Shown: positions 42,855 to 52,879 of the stretch, piece by piece
Layout: each line of letters opens with the position of its first letter
Position numbering within the stretch: position 1 is the stretch's first letter
Source: Schizosaccharomyces osmophilus
Taxonomy: Eukaryota; Ascomycota; Schizosaccharomycetes; Schizosaccharomycetales; Schizosaccharomycetaceae
Reading direction: 5' to 3'
Length of the DNA stretch: 64,000 nt
Assembly (NCBI RefSeq): GCF_027921745.1
Contig: NC_079238.1
Coordinates: 1,674,001 to 1,738,000, forward strand
Position numbers and translations under genes: made by a program
The notes under the pieces: generated by a model
Told to the model about the DNA's origin: nothing
Seen by the model: the letters and a program-made list of their open reading frames with translations, nothing else
The model's database searches: none

Positions 42855-43075
42855 CTTTAATGCAGATCGCGATCTATGAATCTCTTCAGTAAGAAAAGGA
42901 AAACTACAATGTGATATTTGAAAAAGAATAGTATATATATTCTTTTTAACTAGTTTGACTTTGAATTTATCCCAATAAAAACATACAATGCGAATTGCTG
43001 AATAGCCTCTTTTCAATTTATGGTTCCACACAATGCTCCTTTGTTTCATCCTTTACCAACAAGTTCGTTTGGTCG

Positions 43076-43081
43076 ACGCGT
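43076..43081. promoter_or_regulatory. MCB core upstream of bqt1
   Basis: ACGCGT lies 59 bp before the bqt1 start codon, inside a palindromic GACGCGTC. MBF/Cdc10 with meiotic Rep1 activates several early meiotic fission yeast genes through such sites. One six-base core is suggestive only. Confidence 0.4.
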
Positions 43082-43139
43082 CTTTTATTAAAAACCAAAA
43101 GAAAACATTATTGAAACACTAAACCATATAGAATTAAAC

Positions 43140-43668
43140 ATGTACTTCTTAACTACGACTTTAATTGCCTATGAACAAGATGGTGAAAAGTACTTGACGC
43201 AAATAGCCATTTACACTCAAATTCCAGTCTGTACAGACCCTTCCTGCAAGGATGCACAGTTCTTAAAACGAACACTTCTTCAAATCACCTTCAACGGTAT
43301 CCAGCAACTGTATACTACGTTTCCTAATATATGGCATTATGCTTTGCTAAGTAAAGGAAAGAAAGAAGAATCATTAATAAGTGTGGAAGAAGTACCAAAC
43401 TCTGAATTTCGAATCCATTATTGTATGTGTTGACAAGCCTTGTTCATGTTAGAATGGATTATTATGAAAGACATAATTAAATATGACCATTGCAAAAGCA
43501 TGAAAAGAAATTAACTCAATATGAAATTTAATTACTAACAGCATCTATATAGACATCTTGCCATGGACGAGACGATTGCGAGGCTATCAAACGATCACCG
43601 TTCAAAACGAAATACGCGTGCCTTTAATCAAAAGATCGGAGAAATGGAGAATACTCGTAGAATGTTAA
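43140..43668 (+). CDS. bqt1: meiotic bouquet protein Bqt1
   Basis: With Bqt2 it bridges telomeric Rap1 to the SUN protein Sad1 and gathers telomeres at the spindle pole body in meiotic prophase. Two exons: 43140-43422 and 43553-43668, with donor GTATGT, branch ACTAAC and acceptor TATATAG. They give 132 residues, the length I remember for S. pombe Bqt1. Splicing joins FRIHY to YILPWTRRLRGYQTI, and the C-terminus ends KRSEKWRILVEC. There is no generally known domain. The assignment rests on position, strand (opposite to cfr1 and the PUF gene), exon structure and length rather than on motif. It converges on cfr1 with a 62-bp gap. The unspliced 97-codon frame would be a truncated misreading. Confidence 0.75.
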
Positions 43669-43730
43669 ACCTAGAATGATTTAAAAAAAATATTAGTGTA
43701 GTATGAAAAAGAGAAATAATATTGCAATCG

Positions 43731-45440
43731 TTAACCAAGATTTACACTTTCAAAATCGTCTGATGGGTCCACCTTTGCTTGAGGTTCATCTAAACTTTCA
43801 GAATCTTTTTCTTCGGTGGACGGATCATGATTCTCAGTAACTTGATTTTCATCTTCGATATCCTTATTTAAGCTTCTGTTTTCTTTATTCTCAACAGTAT
43901 CTTTCTCTTGGTTTACCTCTTTTACGGTGTTGTTCTCATCAACCGCTTCTTCAGCAGCTCTTGGTTTATCTTCTTCCTTCAAAGATGTGCTCTCCTGTGT
44001 TTCGTCATTAACGTTTGTATCTTTCTCTTCATTGACTTCATGAGAAGGTGTTGCCAATTCTTCTTGGTCTGTTGACCACTTATTTACATGCTCGCCAGCA
44101 TTTTGGTTTTGAACTTCATTATCCGCCGTGATATTTGACTCATCACCTTCTTGAATAGGTTCCATATTGTTTTGAGAAACAACCTCTTGCTTTGATTGCT
44201 CAGATTCGTGAATGCTAGCATCGGTCCACTCGCCTTTATCACTGGCTTTAACTTTAACTTCAGATTTTGGATTGCTGAGGTTTGCATTTTGAGCTTTATT
44301 ATTAGTATTATTAGGAATACCGATATCGCTGGAAACATCAACAGATTGCTCTGCAGAATTAAGCGGGTTCGTGGAACTGGAGGGCTCCTTAGAAGAAGCG
44401 TCTGTCTCACCCTTGACCTGCAATTCTCCCACCTCACCCTGTTCTTTCTGTTCACTCTGTTGTTTCGTTGCATGCTCGTCGGCAGGAACATTAATATCTG
44501 CATTAGGAGGCTCTTCTTTAGGCTGATCCACAGCGGGCTCTTTTTCTGCTACATTTTGAACGGTAGAGGTAGGATTGGCAGTTTGTGCTTGATTATGAAC
44601 AGGCGGAGTTTGCACGCCGCCAACGTTCGGATGACTAATATTTGCAGATGAAGATCCACCAGAACGGTTTTCTATGTAAAACCCACTAACATTAACAAGT
44701 CTTCCTTCCGATTCACACTTCAACAGATAGTCGACACCAAGCACAGGGATGTTGGCGGTCTTCGCACGTTCATATTCACGACCACCAACAGAAGAGCAAA
44801 TGAAATGAGTTGTGTCAATTTGAACACTGGTTTGAATGGGCTTGGCATGGATTCTTTCGATGCACTTCTGCAATGCTTGCATTTCCTCGGGAACCATGTT
44901 ACCGACGCACACTTGAATACCTGTCAAGTCAATCATTCGAAGGGTTTTAACTTTAATATGTGTACTGTTAAAGCGCCCGGCTGTGGTGTCGAGAACGAGT
45001 GTGAAATCGTAGTCAGTGTCTAAAGACAATCCACTAAGTTTTGCGTGTCGTGTACTCAATAAATTGGTAATGTTTAAAGCACGAATATTGTTTTTGTAAA
45101 GGCAAAGGCTTTTCAGTCTTGAGGTTCCTAACTGTAAAGCATCCCACTCTAAAACGATACTAGTTTGGGTAACATTTTTTACCCTCAAAACAGGTGCTGA
45201 AGGAAGGTTCTGGCCATAGGCTTCATATATTTCATTTTGAATGTCGTCAAATTCTTTCTCACGGGAAGCTTCCTCCTCTCTATTATGGCGCACGGACATA
45301 TCAATAATGGATCCTGCTTTTACATTCTCAGGTAGCAAAACCGAGGGGAACTCTATAATATGAAATGAAGGTGTTAGCAGAATTGCCATTCCTGCATCTA
45401 TTTTGGCTACAGATACCATAAATTGATTTGCTTCTGCCAT
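43731..45440 (-). CDS. cfr1: Chs5-family exomer scaffold Cfr1
   Basis: Core of the exomer complex at the trans-Golgi, which sorts selected membrane proteins; in S. pombe it is needed for cell fusion and chitin/glucan synthase delivery. 569 residues, single exon. The order is: N-terminal dimerisation segment (about 1-75, with HNREEEASREKEFDDIQ), fibronectin type III (about 78-165, APVLRVKNVTQTSIVLEWDA) and BRCT (about 168-255, with THFICSS and VLGVDYLLKC). The FN3-BRCT pair is the Chs5 signature for Arf1 binding. A long, acidic, Glu/Asn/Lys-rich tail follows (about 270-569), as in S. cerevisiae Chs5. Position matches S. pombe cfr1. Confidence 0.94.
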   Translation of the reverse strand: MAEANQFMVSVAKIDAGMAILLTPSFHIIEFPSVLLPENVKAGSIIDMSVRHNREEEASREKEFDDIQNEIYEAYGQNLPSAPVLRVKNVTQTSIVLEWDALQLGTSRLKSLCLYKNNIRALNITNLLSTRHAKLSGLSLDTDYDFTLVLDTTAGRFNSTHIKVKTLRMIDLTGIQVCVGNMVPEEMQALQKCIERIHAKPIQTSVQIDTTHFICSSVGGREYERAKTANIPVLGVDYLLKCESEGRLVNVSGFYIENRSGGSSSANISHPNVGGVQTPPVHNQAQTANPTSTVQNVAEKEPAVDQPKEEPPNADINVPADEHATKQQSEQKEQGEVGELQVKGETDASSKEPSSSTNPLNSAEQSVDVSSDIGIPNNTNNKAQNANLSNPKSEVKVKASDKGEWTDASIHESEQSKQEVVSQNNMEPIQEGDESNITADNEVQNQNAGEHVNKWSTDQEELATPSHEVNEEKDTNVNDETQESTSLKEEDKPRAAEEAVDENNTVKEVNQEKDTVENKENRSLNKDIEDENQVTENHDPSTEEKDSESLDEPQAKVDPSDDFESVNLG

Positions 45441-46328
45441 TTTTTAAAGATGCTCTCGAACGATGGCACATGCGCGTTTGGTAGGTATGAATTCTAGCTA
45501 CATCAGCTAAGTAACATCGTTACTCGAAACCCACTAAAGATAAAACAAAGTAAAATTGCTTTCTTAAGGTGCAATGCATTGTAAAAGTTTCCAGTCGATT
45601 AAATACTTCATAGACCTTTTTTCAATGGTTTTTTACATCTAACACTGTTGCTTTTTTCGAAAGGCTGACAATCCATATTGACGAATCTGCTTCAAGAAAC
45701 AATGCTTACATATATAGATATATATATACTCAAAAACTGTAAGGCTCGTAAAAGAAAGGCAGTTATCATATACATTAAACATCAACTATCCTCATGCTAA
45801 ACGAAATGTCTTATGAAGAGTGACATAGAGCCACAAATGTTTGAAAATCACCAAGCAGGCTTCCATCAAATGCACCGAGTCTTTCAACCGAATGTCATAA
45901 TAACACTCGTAGAGCTTCACATAAGACAACATTAGGGAATCAAAGAAAGAGGATGTGTAATCTAACATATTCGTACTAATGCAATGTCTAGCTGAAACTG
46001 TAAATACAGCTTTAATTAAAAGCCCCGAATGCAGAAAAACCAACTCAGCATCATCACCCATCATCAGTACCAGGGGCTCGTTAAAAAAGGATATAAAACC
46101 TGGGAAAAGGGAAGTAATTGCTTAAGAAAAAAAAAGAAGCCAATATTTTCACGTTTAGAATGCAATTCTAAGCAACTATGAGTACATCCATAGAATCTGA
46201 AATTTAATTTTTTAGAGCATAGAAAAAGATAAGTAGTATTAAGCTCCAAAGCGAAAAAACTGTACTCCAGTCTAATCATAGAAAAGCCTTGCAACAAGGC
46301 AATTTCATACTATCGAGGGTAAGGACCC
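45441..46328. other. 888-bp region between cfr1 and syb1
   Basis: AT-rich, with an alternating TATA stretch at about 45711-45728. It holds one ATG frame (45792-46064, listed separately). The cfr1 promoter must lie here. I see no RNA gene. Confidence 0.35.
45792..46064 (-). CDS. possible small protein (90 codons), unassigned
   Basis: Begins with two ATGs. The composition looks protein-like rather than random: helical, Leu/Phe/Tyr-rich, with spaced charges (DYTSSFFDSLMLSYVKLYE, DSVHLMEACLVIFKHLWLY). It has four Cys and no signal peptide, and it could be a small helical or membrane-associated protein. I know no S. pombe gene at this place between syb1 and cfr1. It lacks an identified family, and no good splice extension was found upstream. 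Confidence 0.35.
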   Translation of the reverse strand: MMGDDAELVFLHSGLLIKAVFTVSARHCISTNMLDYTSSFFDSLMLSYVKLYECYYDIRLKDSVHLMEACLVIFKHLWLYVTLHKTFRLA

Positions 46329-46744
46329 TTACTTTCCGTGAAACTTTGTTGCAATGGGAACAATAATAACGACTAGTAAAATAATGATACCAATGATGAT
46401 ACATAAACGCATTCGCATATCCTTCCACCACATCTTCTTGCGGACGCGATTGGCACCGCGACGAAAGCCTTGAGCACTTACAGCCAAATTGTCTTCATTA
46501 AGTGTTAGTTTTCCTTCTTTTTCACCTTTCAATAGTGCATACCTGTTTTGTCTTGTAAGGAATCGAGGCGTTCACCGCGCTCAGACACCTTCGAGATGTT
46601 CTCTCTCATAATGCCCACCGTGTCATCAATTTGCTGCTGAATTGCAGCTGTCTTCACATTGGGAGTCGATCCTGCCTCGGCATTGCCTACACGACCTGGA
46701 GTCGACGATTCCGTCGGAATATATGGGTCGTAAGGCTCGGACAT
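46329..46744 (-). CDS. syb1: synaptobrevin-type v-SNARE Syb1
   Basis: R-SNARE of secretory vesicles and endosomes. Two exons: 46543-46744 and 46329-46492, with a 50-nt intron (donor GTATGC, branch CTAAC, acceptor TGAAG), giving 121 residues, the length of S. pombe Syb1. The SNARE motif covers about 32-92 ([22 protein letters not shown]), with the central Arg of the zero layer in [23 protein letters not shown] membrane-proximal basic-Trp segment ([12 protein letters not shown]) is followed by a C-terminal tail anchor ([18 protein letters not shown]). Without splicing, the SNARE motif would be cut by a stop. Confidence 0.96.
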
Positions 46745-47420
46745 TGTTTTTTTGCGTTGGTTGGTAAAGGAAACAAATACTGAAGGGTATTATGACTTTT
46801 CATACACCTCACCCCCACATTTTCTTGAATTTAGGTATTTTGGTATCTGCGTTTGTATAAAGAAAATCAACTCTTAAAATACATGAATGTATAAAAAATA
46901 AATAACATTTTTTGAAATAGATTAATTTCTTGTATTTTTGTATTTTACCAATTTGACCTGAAATTTCGATTCTTCAATGTAAACAAAACCACTATTCTCG
47001 AGAGTATCGGCTGGTACTGCCTGAAAGCTCTAAATTTACTGGGGTCTCTTGCGGTTTAGAGTTATTGCAATAACTTATAAGCATAACTGTTTTTAAAGGC
47101 TTGTTAACATTCTGGATTTATGAGTGCATACTAGATTTTTGCTCCTAATTACTGCGTTTGTTAACCTACATCACCAAAAATATATATTTACATTGTTGTA
47201 TATTTTTAATTAAAATATATTTGGTTTATTTATGAAACAATCCTGACGGATTTTCCGGTTCCTTTTTTTTTTTTTTTTTTTGTTTCGGTTTTGGGCTGGT
47301 GGAATACTTGCATACTCATACGTCGAAAGAGTTTACTTTTTTTTGCTCTCCTATTTTGGCTTTACTTTGAAGATATATCAGATAACTTTGCTAGACAAAA
47401 AGGTCCATACGTTGTGGAAC
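46745..47420. other. divergent promoter region, syb1 and sen1
   Basis: Contains a run of 19 T at 47263-47281, a probable nucleosome-excluding tract, and an AT-only stretch at about 47178-47222. The reading frame upstream of the sen1 ATG is open here but has no ATG. Confidence 0.4.
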
Positions 47421-50400
47421 ATGGCTGAATCAGATGACCAAACTTGTTTTGAAAAGTTGGTCCTTTATAAAAACGCACAACATTGGTTTTGCTCTGGATT
47501 GCTTGACCAATATATTCGTCCAATCTTCTTATGGATGGCTAAGCAGCCTTCCCCATGTTTTGAATGGGTACTGAAGTGTTACGATGAGCGGTTGTGCGGT
47601 TGTACCTCTTGCATTCAATCATTTTATCACCTGAGGGATGAAGCTTTGGCGAAATTTTCGTATCTTTATTCTGGAGATTCTATGGCAACCCTAGAAAGAC
47701 GTTGGGACGACTGGATGCTTGATAGTACACTTTCCAACTTTAAAAACGTGGAAGAAACAACACTCGATTTCACTGCCCTTCCTTCCTTGGTGTTCAATGT
47801 CTTCCTCAATCCTCGTCTTATGAGAAATCAAGAGGCATATTGCCAAGCATTAAATGGATTTGCTGATCTTGTTTCCGACTGGTCTTCTGGCGTTTTCCTC
47901 CCTGGATTTTTTGTCATGTTTTTTGAAGAGACTTACTCTGAAGTCCATGAGTATATTACCGATTTTCTCAAGAAAACAGAAAATCTTCATTTGACCTCTG
48001 AAGTTTTTGACGACGTCTTCTCAATAATTTTATACCAGCAAACCGATGAAGATAAATCTTCCCTTCTCTCACCCTGTTCTTCTGAGTTTTGGAAGCGTGC
48101 TTCTACGCTCTTTCAGCTACTTCCGCTCAATTGTGTCACAACTTTATGTGAATCCCACTTCCGTGATTTTTTTATCACCGAACTTGAGGATGAGGCTTTT
48201 TCGGATGAGAAGTTTGCTTGCTTAAAAATTTTTTCCAATTCTCCTTCTTTTTGGTTCGCATCCGACATTTTTGATCAATTAGAGGGTTATCTTCAAAAAC
48301 TGTTGGCGAATGTTACAGTCGTCGATGACGTTAATGCTTCATCTTGTGGATGGGCTTATGTGTTGGCTTCATTATTTAGATTTTGTTTGAACGATTTTGT
48401 TCTGATCTTCCCCTCTTGGCTAAAAACTTTTGTCCATGACGACAAAGTTGTTGATTTTATCATCTATGCTTCATTCTATGCTTTATTTGATCTTTTATCA
48501 TTAGATAATAGCTCCCCACATTCCTTGAATGAGGTTTTGTTATTGATTGACAACAAAAATATCAATCTTTTTAGTCAAGAGTCGGATTACTTGAATAATC
48601 TTAAAGTTCGGTCCCTACTTTATGACATTTTATTCATTAGTTGGGCTCATAAAGCTCTTACTAAAGATCCGTCCTTTATCTTTGATCCCACTTACAAGGT
48701 GTCTCCATTTTGGAATTCGATTGATTTCAAGGATGTGAATTATACAAGTCGATTCTTTGAAGGATTATCAACCTGCTACTTTGTTCATGACATTGAGCTT
48801 TCAGAGTCAACCACGCCTGAAAAGTCTGTGGTTTTGTTCTCTGAAATATGGCAAACCTTATCAAGTCACATAAGCTCATTTTTACAGTCTTTTTCGCAAA
48901 GGGACTCTCCAGAAGTGGCCAGCTACATGCAAAATGACTTGATTTTTGATACCGTTTTGGGATTTTTACTATCACCATCTCAACAACTCTATGCTGACGC
49001 TTTTCGTATTTTCCAGTCGTTTTTTGGAAAAGTTAAAAACAAGAATGAAGTAATGAAGAAGCTAGTTGAAGATCATTTCCGTGGCATTGTTCACGGACTG
49101 GTTGATGCATCCCTTCATTGGCAGTCAGCTTTCACATTTTTTCCCGCTCTTCGAATAATGCGTTTTGTCAGCAATATTAACAAATTGTTTTCAACCAACA
49201 ATAAAGTTTGGAACGAAAATGATTTATCAACTTTAGGTGCTTACTGGCAATGTGTTTGGAATATTTTAGACCTTGTTCACTCGAACGTTGCAAGGTGGTC
49301 ATTGTGTAACTCAAACGATACCGTCAAAGCATCGATGAAGTTAGCTTTGAAATTAAGCATGGACCTTTTTCAAAATGATGGTCTTTTCATAAAGTTCCTT
49401 GCCAAATTCGATGGTTTAGTTTTACTTGGTGAAACAAGTGATGCTCTATTTTCGTTAACTACCTGGCTTAAAATTAATGATTTAGAAATGAGAGAGCAAG
49501 TTATCGACAGTTTGTGTATGCTTTTTGTTAAATACTCAAACTTTGATTATCTATTTGAAGATCGTACTATAAATTTCTTGACTGATTTCATAATTAGGAA
49601 GCAAAAAGCACATTTATCGGCTGACCAATGCAAACGCCTCGCGGAAGTGATTGTTCAAGCAAGTCCTGAGGCTAAAAGTATTTTGGATGAAAACCGTCTT
49701 GCAGAAGCTCGCAAGACTAAAAAACAAACCGAATTGGTTAGCGGTAACCAGTTCAACAAAAAACCGGAACCGCCAAAGAGAGAAAAGACTCAAAATGTTT
49801 CTGCACCGACTGATAAAAAAACTTCTACTCCTCGTATGAAAATGTTGGATCAATTACGACAAGAGTATATTGCGCGTCGTGCTGGTCATTTTGCTGCGCG
49901 AGATGCAGCCGTGTCTTCCAGAAAAGCAACATTCGAAAACCAAAAGCCCCCCACCAATTTATTGACTGAGCAAGATTCTGATAATGAGGAGGTCGATGAG
50001 AGTGATAGGAAAGAAGGATTGTTTTCACTAGCTAAGGCTAACAAGGTACCTGAAATTCGTCAAGCGGAACGTAGGCAAATACAGCTTTTGTCTACACCCA
50101 AAAACCAATTACATCCTTCTCAAGCACGAATACTATCTAATCGAAATGCAGCTAATACAAAGGCTCGTCTATTTCCTAACATGTCTGAATTTTATAGCGA
50201 AATTTTGACATGGAATCCCAGTTATGAAGCTGCTTCTCCTATACTGAAGTATCATAAATCTGAAGGAAAAATTGCTGATACATTCAGAAGTATTGACCAA
50301 TATATGGATGTTTTGCAGCCTATGATTTTCATGGAATGTTGGAGTCAAATCCAGGCTACCAAGAAGAATTTGAAATTTTCCCCTGTAGAGGGTATTATGA

Positions 50401-52490
50401 TTCAGAGAACGGCTGTGAATAACTTTGTCGATATTGGGATTTCAGTAGCCCCCAAAGACCTCTATGGTTATCCGCTTTTTGATACTGAAATTGTCTCTCT
50501 AGCTTTTTCAAGAGAAGAAGCACATTCCATGAAGGGTCTCTGTTGTTTTGCTAAAATTGAAAAAATCGTCCGACAAGAAAACGGAACTTTGGTAATCGTG
50601 AGGACTCTTCCAAAATTGGAAATGTTAAATAAGCTTCAAGGAAATGTACCTTTGTATTTCTTGAAATTAACAAACTTATCAACGTTCACTAGACAATATG
50701 CTGCAATTCGAGGATTGCCTTATTATCATATGGCAGATGATATCGTTCAAGCAAAACCTTGTTCGCAACCAATTAAACATTCTCCTAGCGAAATCAAAGG
50801 AGCCATGAGCCGTTACCAAGTTAACGATCCACAGGCAAAAGCAATTTTGTCTTCCCTGGACAACAGTGGCTTTACTTTAATTCAAGGTCCTCCTGGTACG
50901 GGTAAAACGAAGACAATTATCGGTATCGTCACGGCTTTATTAGTTGATTCAAATCGATATCATATTACTCGGCCCGGTGCTCAAAACAGTAGTACCGAGC
51001 CTAAACAACAGATGTTGCTATGTGCTCCCAGTAATGCTGCTGTTGATGAAGTTTTACTTCGGTTGAAACGCGGTTTTACTCTTAGCAATGGCGAACATTA
51101 CGCTCCGAAGGTTGTTCGTATTGGTAACCCTGAAACAATAAACGTTTCTGTACGGGATACTTCATTAGAATATCAGACAGAAAAGCAACTTCTTGAAGTT
51201 AACCAGGGAGCAGTAGACCTTGGATCTCTCCAGGAACTTACACGTTGGCGTGATGTTTTCTATAACTGTATACAGAAAATCGAGGACCTCGAAAAGCAAA
51301 TAGACGTTGCAAGAGATATGGAAGAAGATACGAAAGCTTTGGGTCAAGAATTACAGAACAGCATTAATGAGAAGAATTTAGCAGAGCAAAAAATTGAGGA
51401 GTTCCAAAGTCAGAGTTTTACGAAAAACAAAGAGGTCGATCATTTGCGCAAAAAGGCTCAAAAAGCTATTTTGAAACAGGCGGATGTTGTTTGTGCTACT
51501 TTATCTGGTAGTGGTCATGATTTAGTTGCACACAGTTTTCTAAACTTTTCGACTGTTATCATTGACGAGGCAGCTCAAGCCGTAGAACTTGATACTATTA
51601 TACCCTTACGTTATGGTGCTAAGAAATGTATTCTTGTTGGTGATCCTAATCAATTACCACCGACAGTTCTGAACCAAAAGGCTGCCAGTTATAATTACTC
51701 CCAATCACTGTTTGTTCGTATTCAGAAAATTCATTCCGAACAGATGTGCTTATTGAGTATTCAATACCGTATGCATCCCCATATTAGTTATTTCCCTAGT
51801 ATGAAGTTTTACGATTGTCGTCTTAAAGATGGAGAAGGAATGGCTGAAAAGACAAAGCAAGTTTGGCATTTAAATGGTCAATTTAGTCAGTACCGATTAT
51901 TTGATATTCGTGGCCAGGAAAAAATATCTACAACGTCATCTTCATACAATGTTGAAGAAGTTGGATATGTTGTACAAATGTATGAAAAATTGGTTGGATC
52001 TTTCCCGGATGTCAATTTTACGGGTAGAATTGGTGTAATTACCCCATATCGGCAACAACTGCATGAGTTGCGCAAGGCATTCAAAGAAAAATATGGAAAA
52101 ACTATCATGTCCTCTGTTGATATTCAAACTGTAGATGGTTTCCAGGGTCAGGAAAAAGATATTATCATCTTCTCATGTGTCAAAAGCTATTCTAAATATT
52201 CAATTGGTTTCTTGAGAGATTATCGTCGTCTTAATGTAGCCTTAACTCGTGCAAGGAGTTCACTCTTTATTGTCGGAAACTTGGAAACGCTGAAGACAGA
52301 TGATTTGTGGGGAAGCTTAGTTGACGATGCCCTACGACGTAAACTAGTCGAAAGTCCTCATTTGGGCTCTGATGGACAATTAATTCTTGTTAAAAATTCT
52401 AGTGAGAAGCGCCCAAGGCCAAAAGATTTTGAAGAATCTTCCGACAAGAAACAAACTATTTCGAACGGCGTTTCTGAAACATCAGGATAA
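47421..52490 (+). CDS. sen1: Sen1-family superfamily 1 RNA/DNA helicase
   Basis: 1689 residues from the first in-frame ATG (47421); the open frame extends 47 codons upstream without an ATG. S. pombe Sen1 is about 1687. The N-terminal half is helical (armadillo-like, about 1-800), and a basic linker with a phospho-type acidic patch (EQDSDNEEVDESD) follows. The SF1 core has Walker A GPPGTGKTKT near 1156, motif II IDEAAQAVE near 1381, motif III GDPNQLPPTV, motif V VDGFQGQEKDIIIFS and motif VI RRLNVALTRARSSLF near 1601. It unwinds RNA:DNA hybrids and acts in transcription termination; in S. pombe it associates with RNA polymerase III. S. pombe has a paralogue, Dbl8, and position argues for Sen1. 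Confidence 0.95.
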   Translation: MAESDDQTCFEKLVLYKNAQHWFCSGLLDQYIRPIFLWMAKQPSPCFEWVLKCYDERLCGCTSCIQSFYHLRDEALAKFSYLYSGDSMATLERRWDDWMLDSTLSNFKNVEETTLDFTALPSLVFNVFLNPRLMRNQEAYCQALNGFADLVSDWSSGVFLPGFFVMFFEETYSEVHEYITDFLKKTENLHLTSEVFDDVFSIILYQQTDEDKSSLLSPCSSEFWKRASTLFQLLPLNCVTTLCESHFRDFFITELEDEAFSDEKFACLKIFSNSPSFWFASDIFDQLEGYLQKLLANVTVVDDVNASSCGWAYVLASLFRFCLNDFVLIFPSWLKTFVHDDKVVDFIIYASFYALFDLLSLDNSSPHSLNEVLLLIDNKNINLFSQESDYLNNLKVRSLLYDILFISWAHKALTKDPSFIFDPTYKVSPFWNSIDFKDVNYTSRFFEGLSTCYFVHDIELSESTTPEKSVVLFSEIWQTLSSHISSFLQSFSQRDSPEVASYMQNDLIFDTVLGFLLSPSQQLYADAFRIFQSFFGKVKNKNEVMKKLVEDHFRGIVHGLVDASLHWQSAFTFFPALRIMRFVSNINKLFSTNNKVWNENDLSTLGAYWQCVWNILDLVHSNVARWSLCNSNDTVKASMKLALKLSMDLFQNDGLFIKFLAKFDGLVLLGETSDALFSLTTWLKINDLEMREQVIDSLCMLFVKYSNFDYLFEDRTINFLTDFIIRKQKAHLSADQCKRLAEVIVQASPEAKSILDENRLAEARKTKKQTELVSGNQFNKKPEPPKREKTQNVSAPTDKKTSTPRMKMLDQLRQEYIARRAGHFAARDAAVSSRKATFENQKPPTNLLTEQDSDNEEVDESDRKEGLFSLAKANKVPEIRQAERRQIQLLSTPKNQLHPSQARILSNRNAANTKARLFPNMSEFYSEILTWNPSYEAASPILKYHKSEGKIADTFRSIDQYMDVLQPMIFMECWSQIQATKKNLKFSPVEGIMIQRTAVNNFVDIGISVAPKDLYGYPLFDTEIVSLAFSREEAHSMKGLCCFAKIEKIVRQENGTLVIVRTLPKLEMLNKLQGNVPLYFLKLTNLSTFTRQYAAIRGLPYYHMADDIVQAKPCSQPIKHSPSEIKGAMSRYQVNDPQAKAILSSLDNSGFTLIQGPPGTGKTKTIIGIVTALLVDSNRYHITRPGAQNSSTEPKQQMLLCAPSNAAVDEVLLRLKRGFTLSNGEHYAPKVVRIGNPETINVSVRDTSLEYQTEKQLLEVNQGAVDLGSLQELTRWRDVFYNCIQKIEDLEKQIDVARDMEEDTKALGQELQNSINEKNLAEQKIEEFQSQSFTKNKEVDHLRKKAQKAILKQADVVCATLSGSGHDLVAHSFLNFSTVIIDEAAQAVELDTIIPLRYGAKKCILVGDPNQLPPTVLNQKAASYNYSQSLFVRIQKIHSEQMCLLSIQYRMHPHISYFPSMKFYDCRLKDGEGMAEKTKQVWHLNGQFSQYRLFDIRGQEKISTTSSSYNVEEVGYVVQMYEKLVGSFPDVNFTGRIGVITPYRQQLHELRKAFKEKYGKTIMSSVDIQTVDGFQGQEKDIIIFSCVKSYSKYSIGFLRDYRRLNVALTRARSSLFIVGNLETLKTDDLWGSLVDDALRRKLVESPHLGSDGQLILVKNSSEKRPRPKDFEESSDKKQTISNGVSETSG

Positions 52491-52879
52491 GTTTACTTTA
52501 GGAGCGAAAGATCCTATACCTCTCACATCTGGAATTAGCTTACTGCTCTGAAAGATTTCTTTCTGAAAAGTGCTGAACGCATACGTTTGGAACTATGCTA
52601 TTCGATTTAGACACTGAAAAATGTGGTAGAGATTATCTACATATGGCAAATAGACTTAGACAATTAAACCAATTAAGACATTAACGATTACCATGGGGAA
52701 ATGTATTCTTTAATCTTCATTAACTTTGAGCATGGAATTTTACTATGGTCAAATATTAGTCTATAATTCATAATTGTACTATGCTTGTTTATTATTGCAA
52801 TTATTTGACAATAAATACACATAAAATAGTGTATTAATTGTCAAATTCCATTAATTTACATCCCGTCAGTGATGGGTTT
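52491..52879. other. intergenic region, sen1 to rpl24, with long inverted repeat
   Basis: Arms 52803-52820 and 52829-52846 form an 18-bp inverted repeat with one mismatch and an 8-nt loop. The rest is AT-rich. It sits about 35 bp before the rpl24 HomolE box. No gene is seen. Confidence 0.5.

Larger units (their letters stand above)
42003..43139. other. 1.1-kb region with unassigned ORFs, PUF gene to bqt1
   Basis: Contains two head-to-head frames meeting at 42621 and an MCB core ACGCGT at 43076-43081. The minus frame 42319-42621 (100 codons) has no ATG until codon 25 but begins right at a TTTTCAG acceptor, so it could be a 3' exon. The plus frame 42621-42854 is listed separately. A minus frame at 42786-43049 has an ATG and splice-like signals but no coherent spliced reading that I could find. 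None resembles a family I know. Confidence 0.35.

Noticed and set aside
42786-43049. 87-codon minus-strand frame with splice-like signals
   Set aside because: Every splice combination tried gave early stops or a wrong phase. It is kept only as part of the unresolved region.
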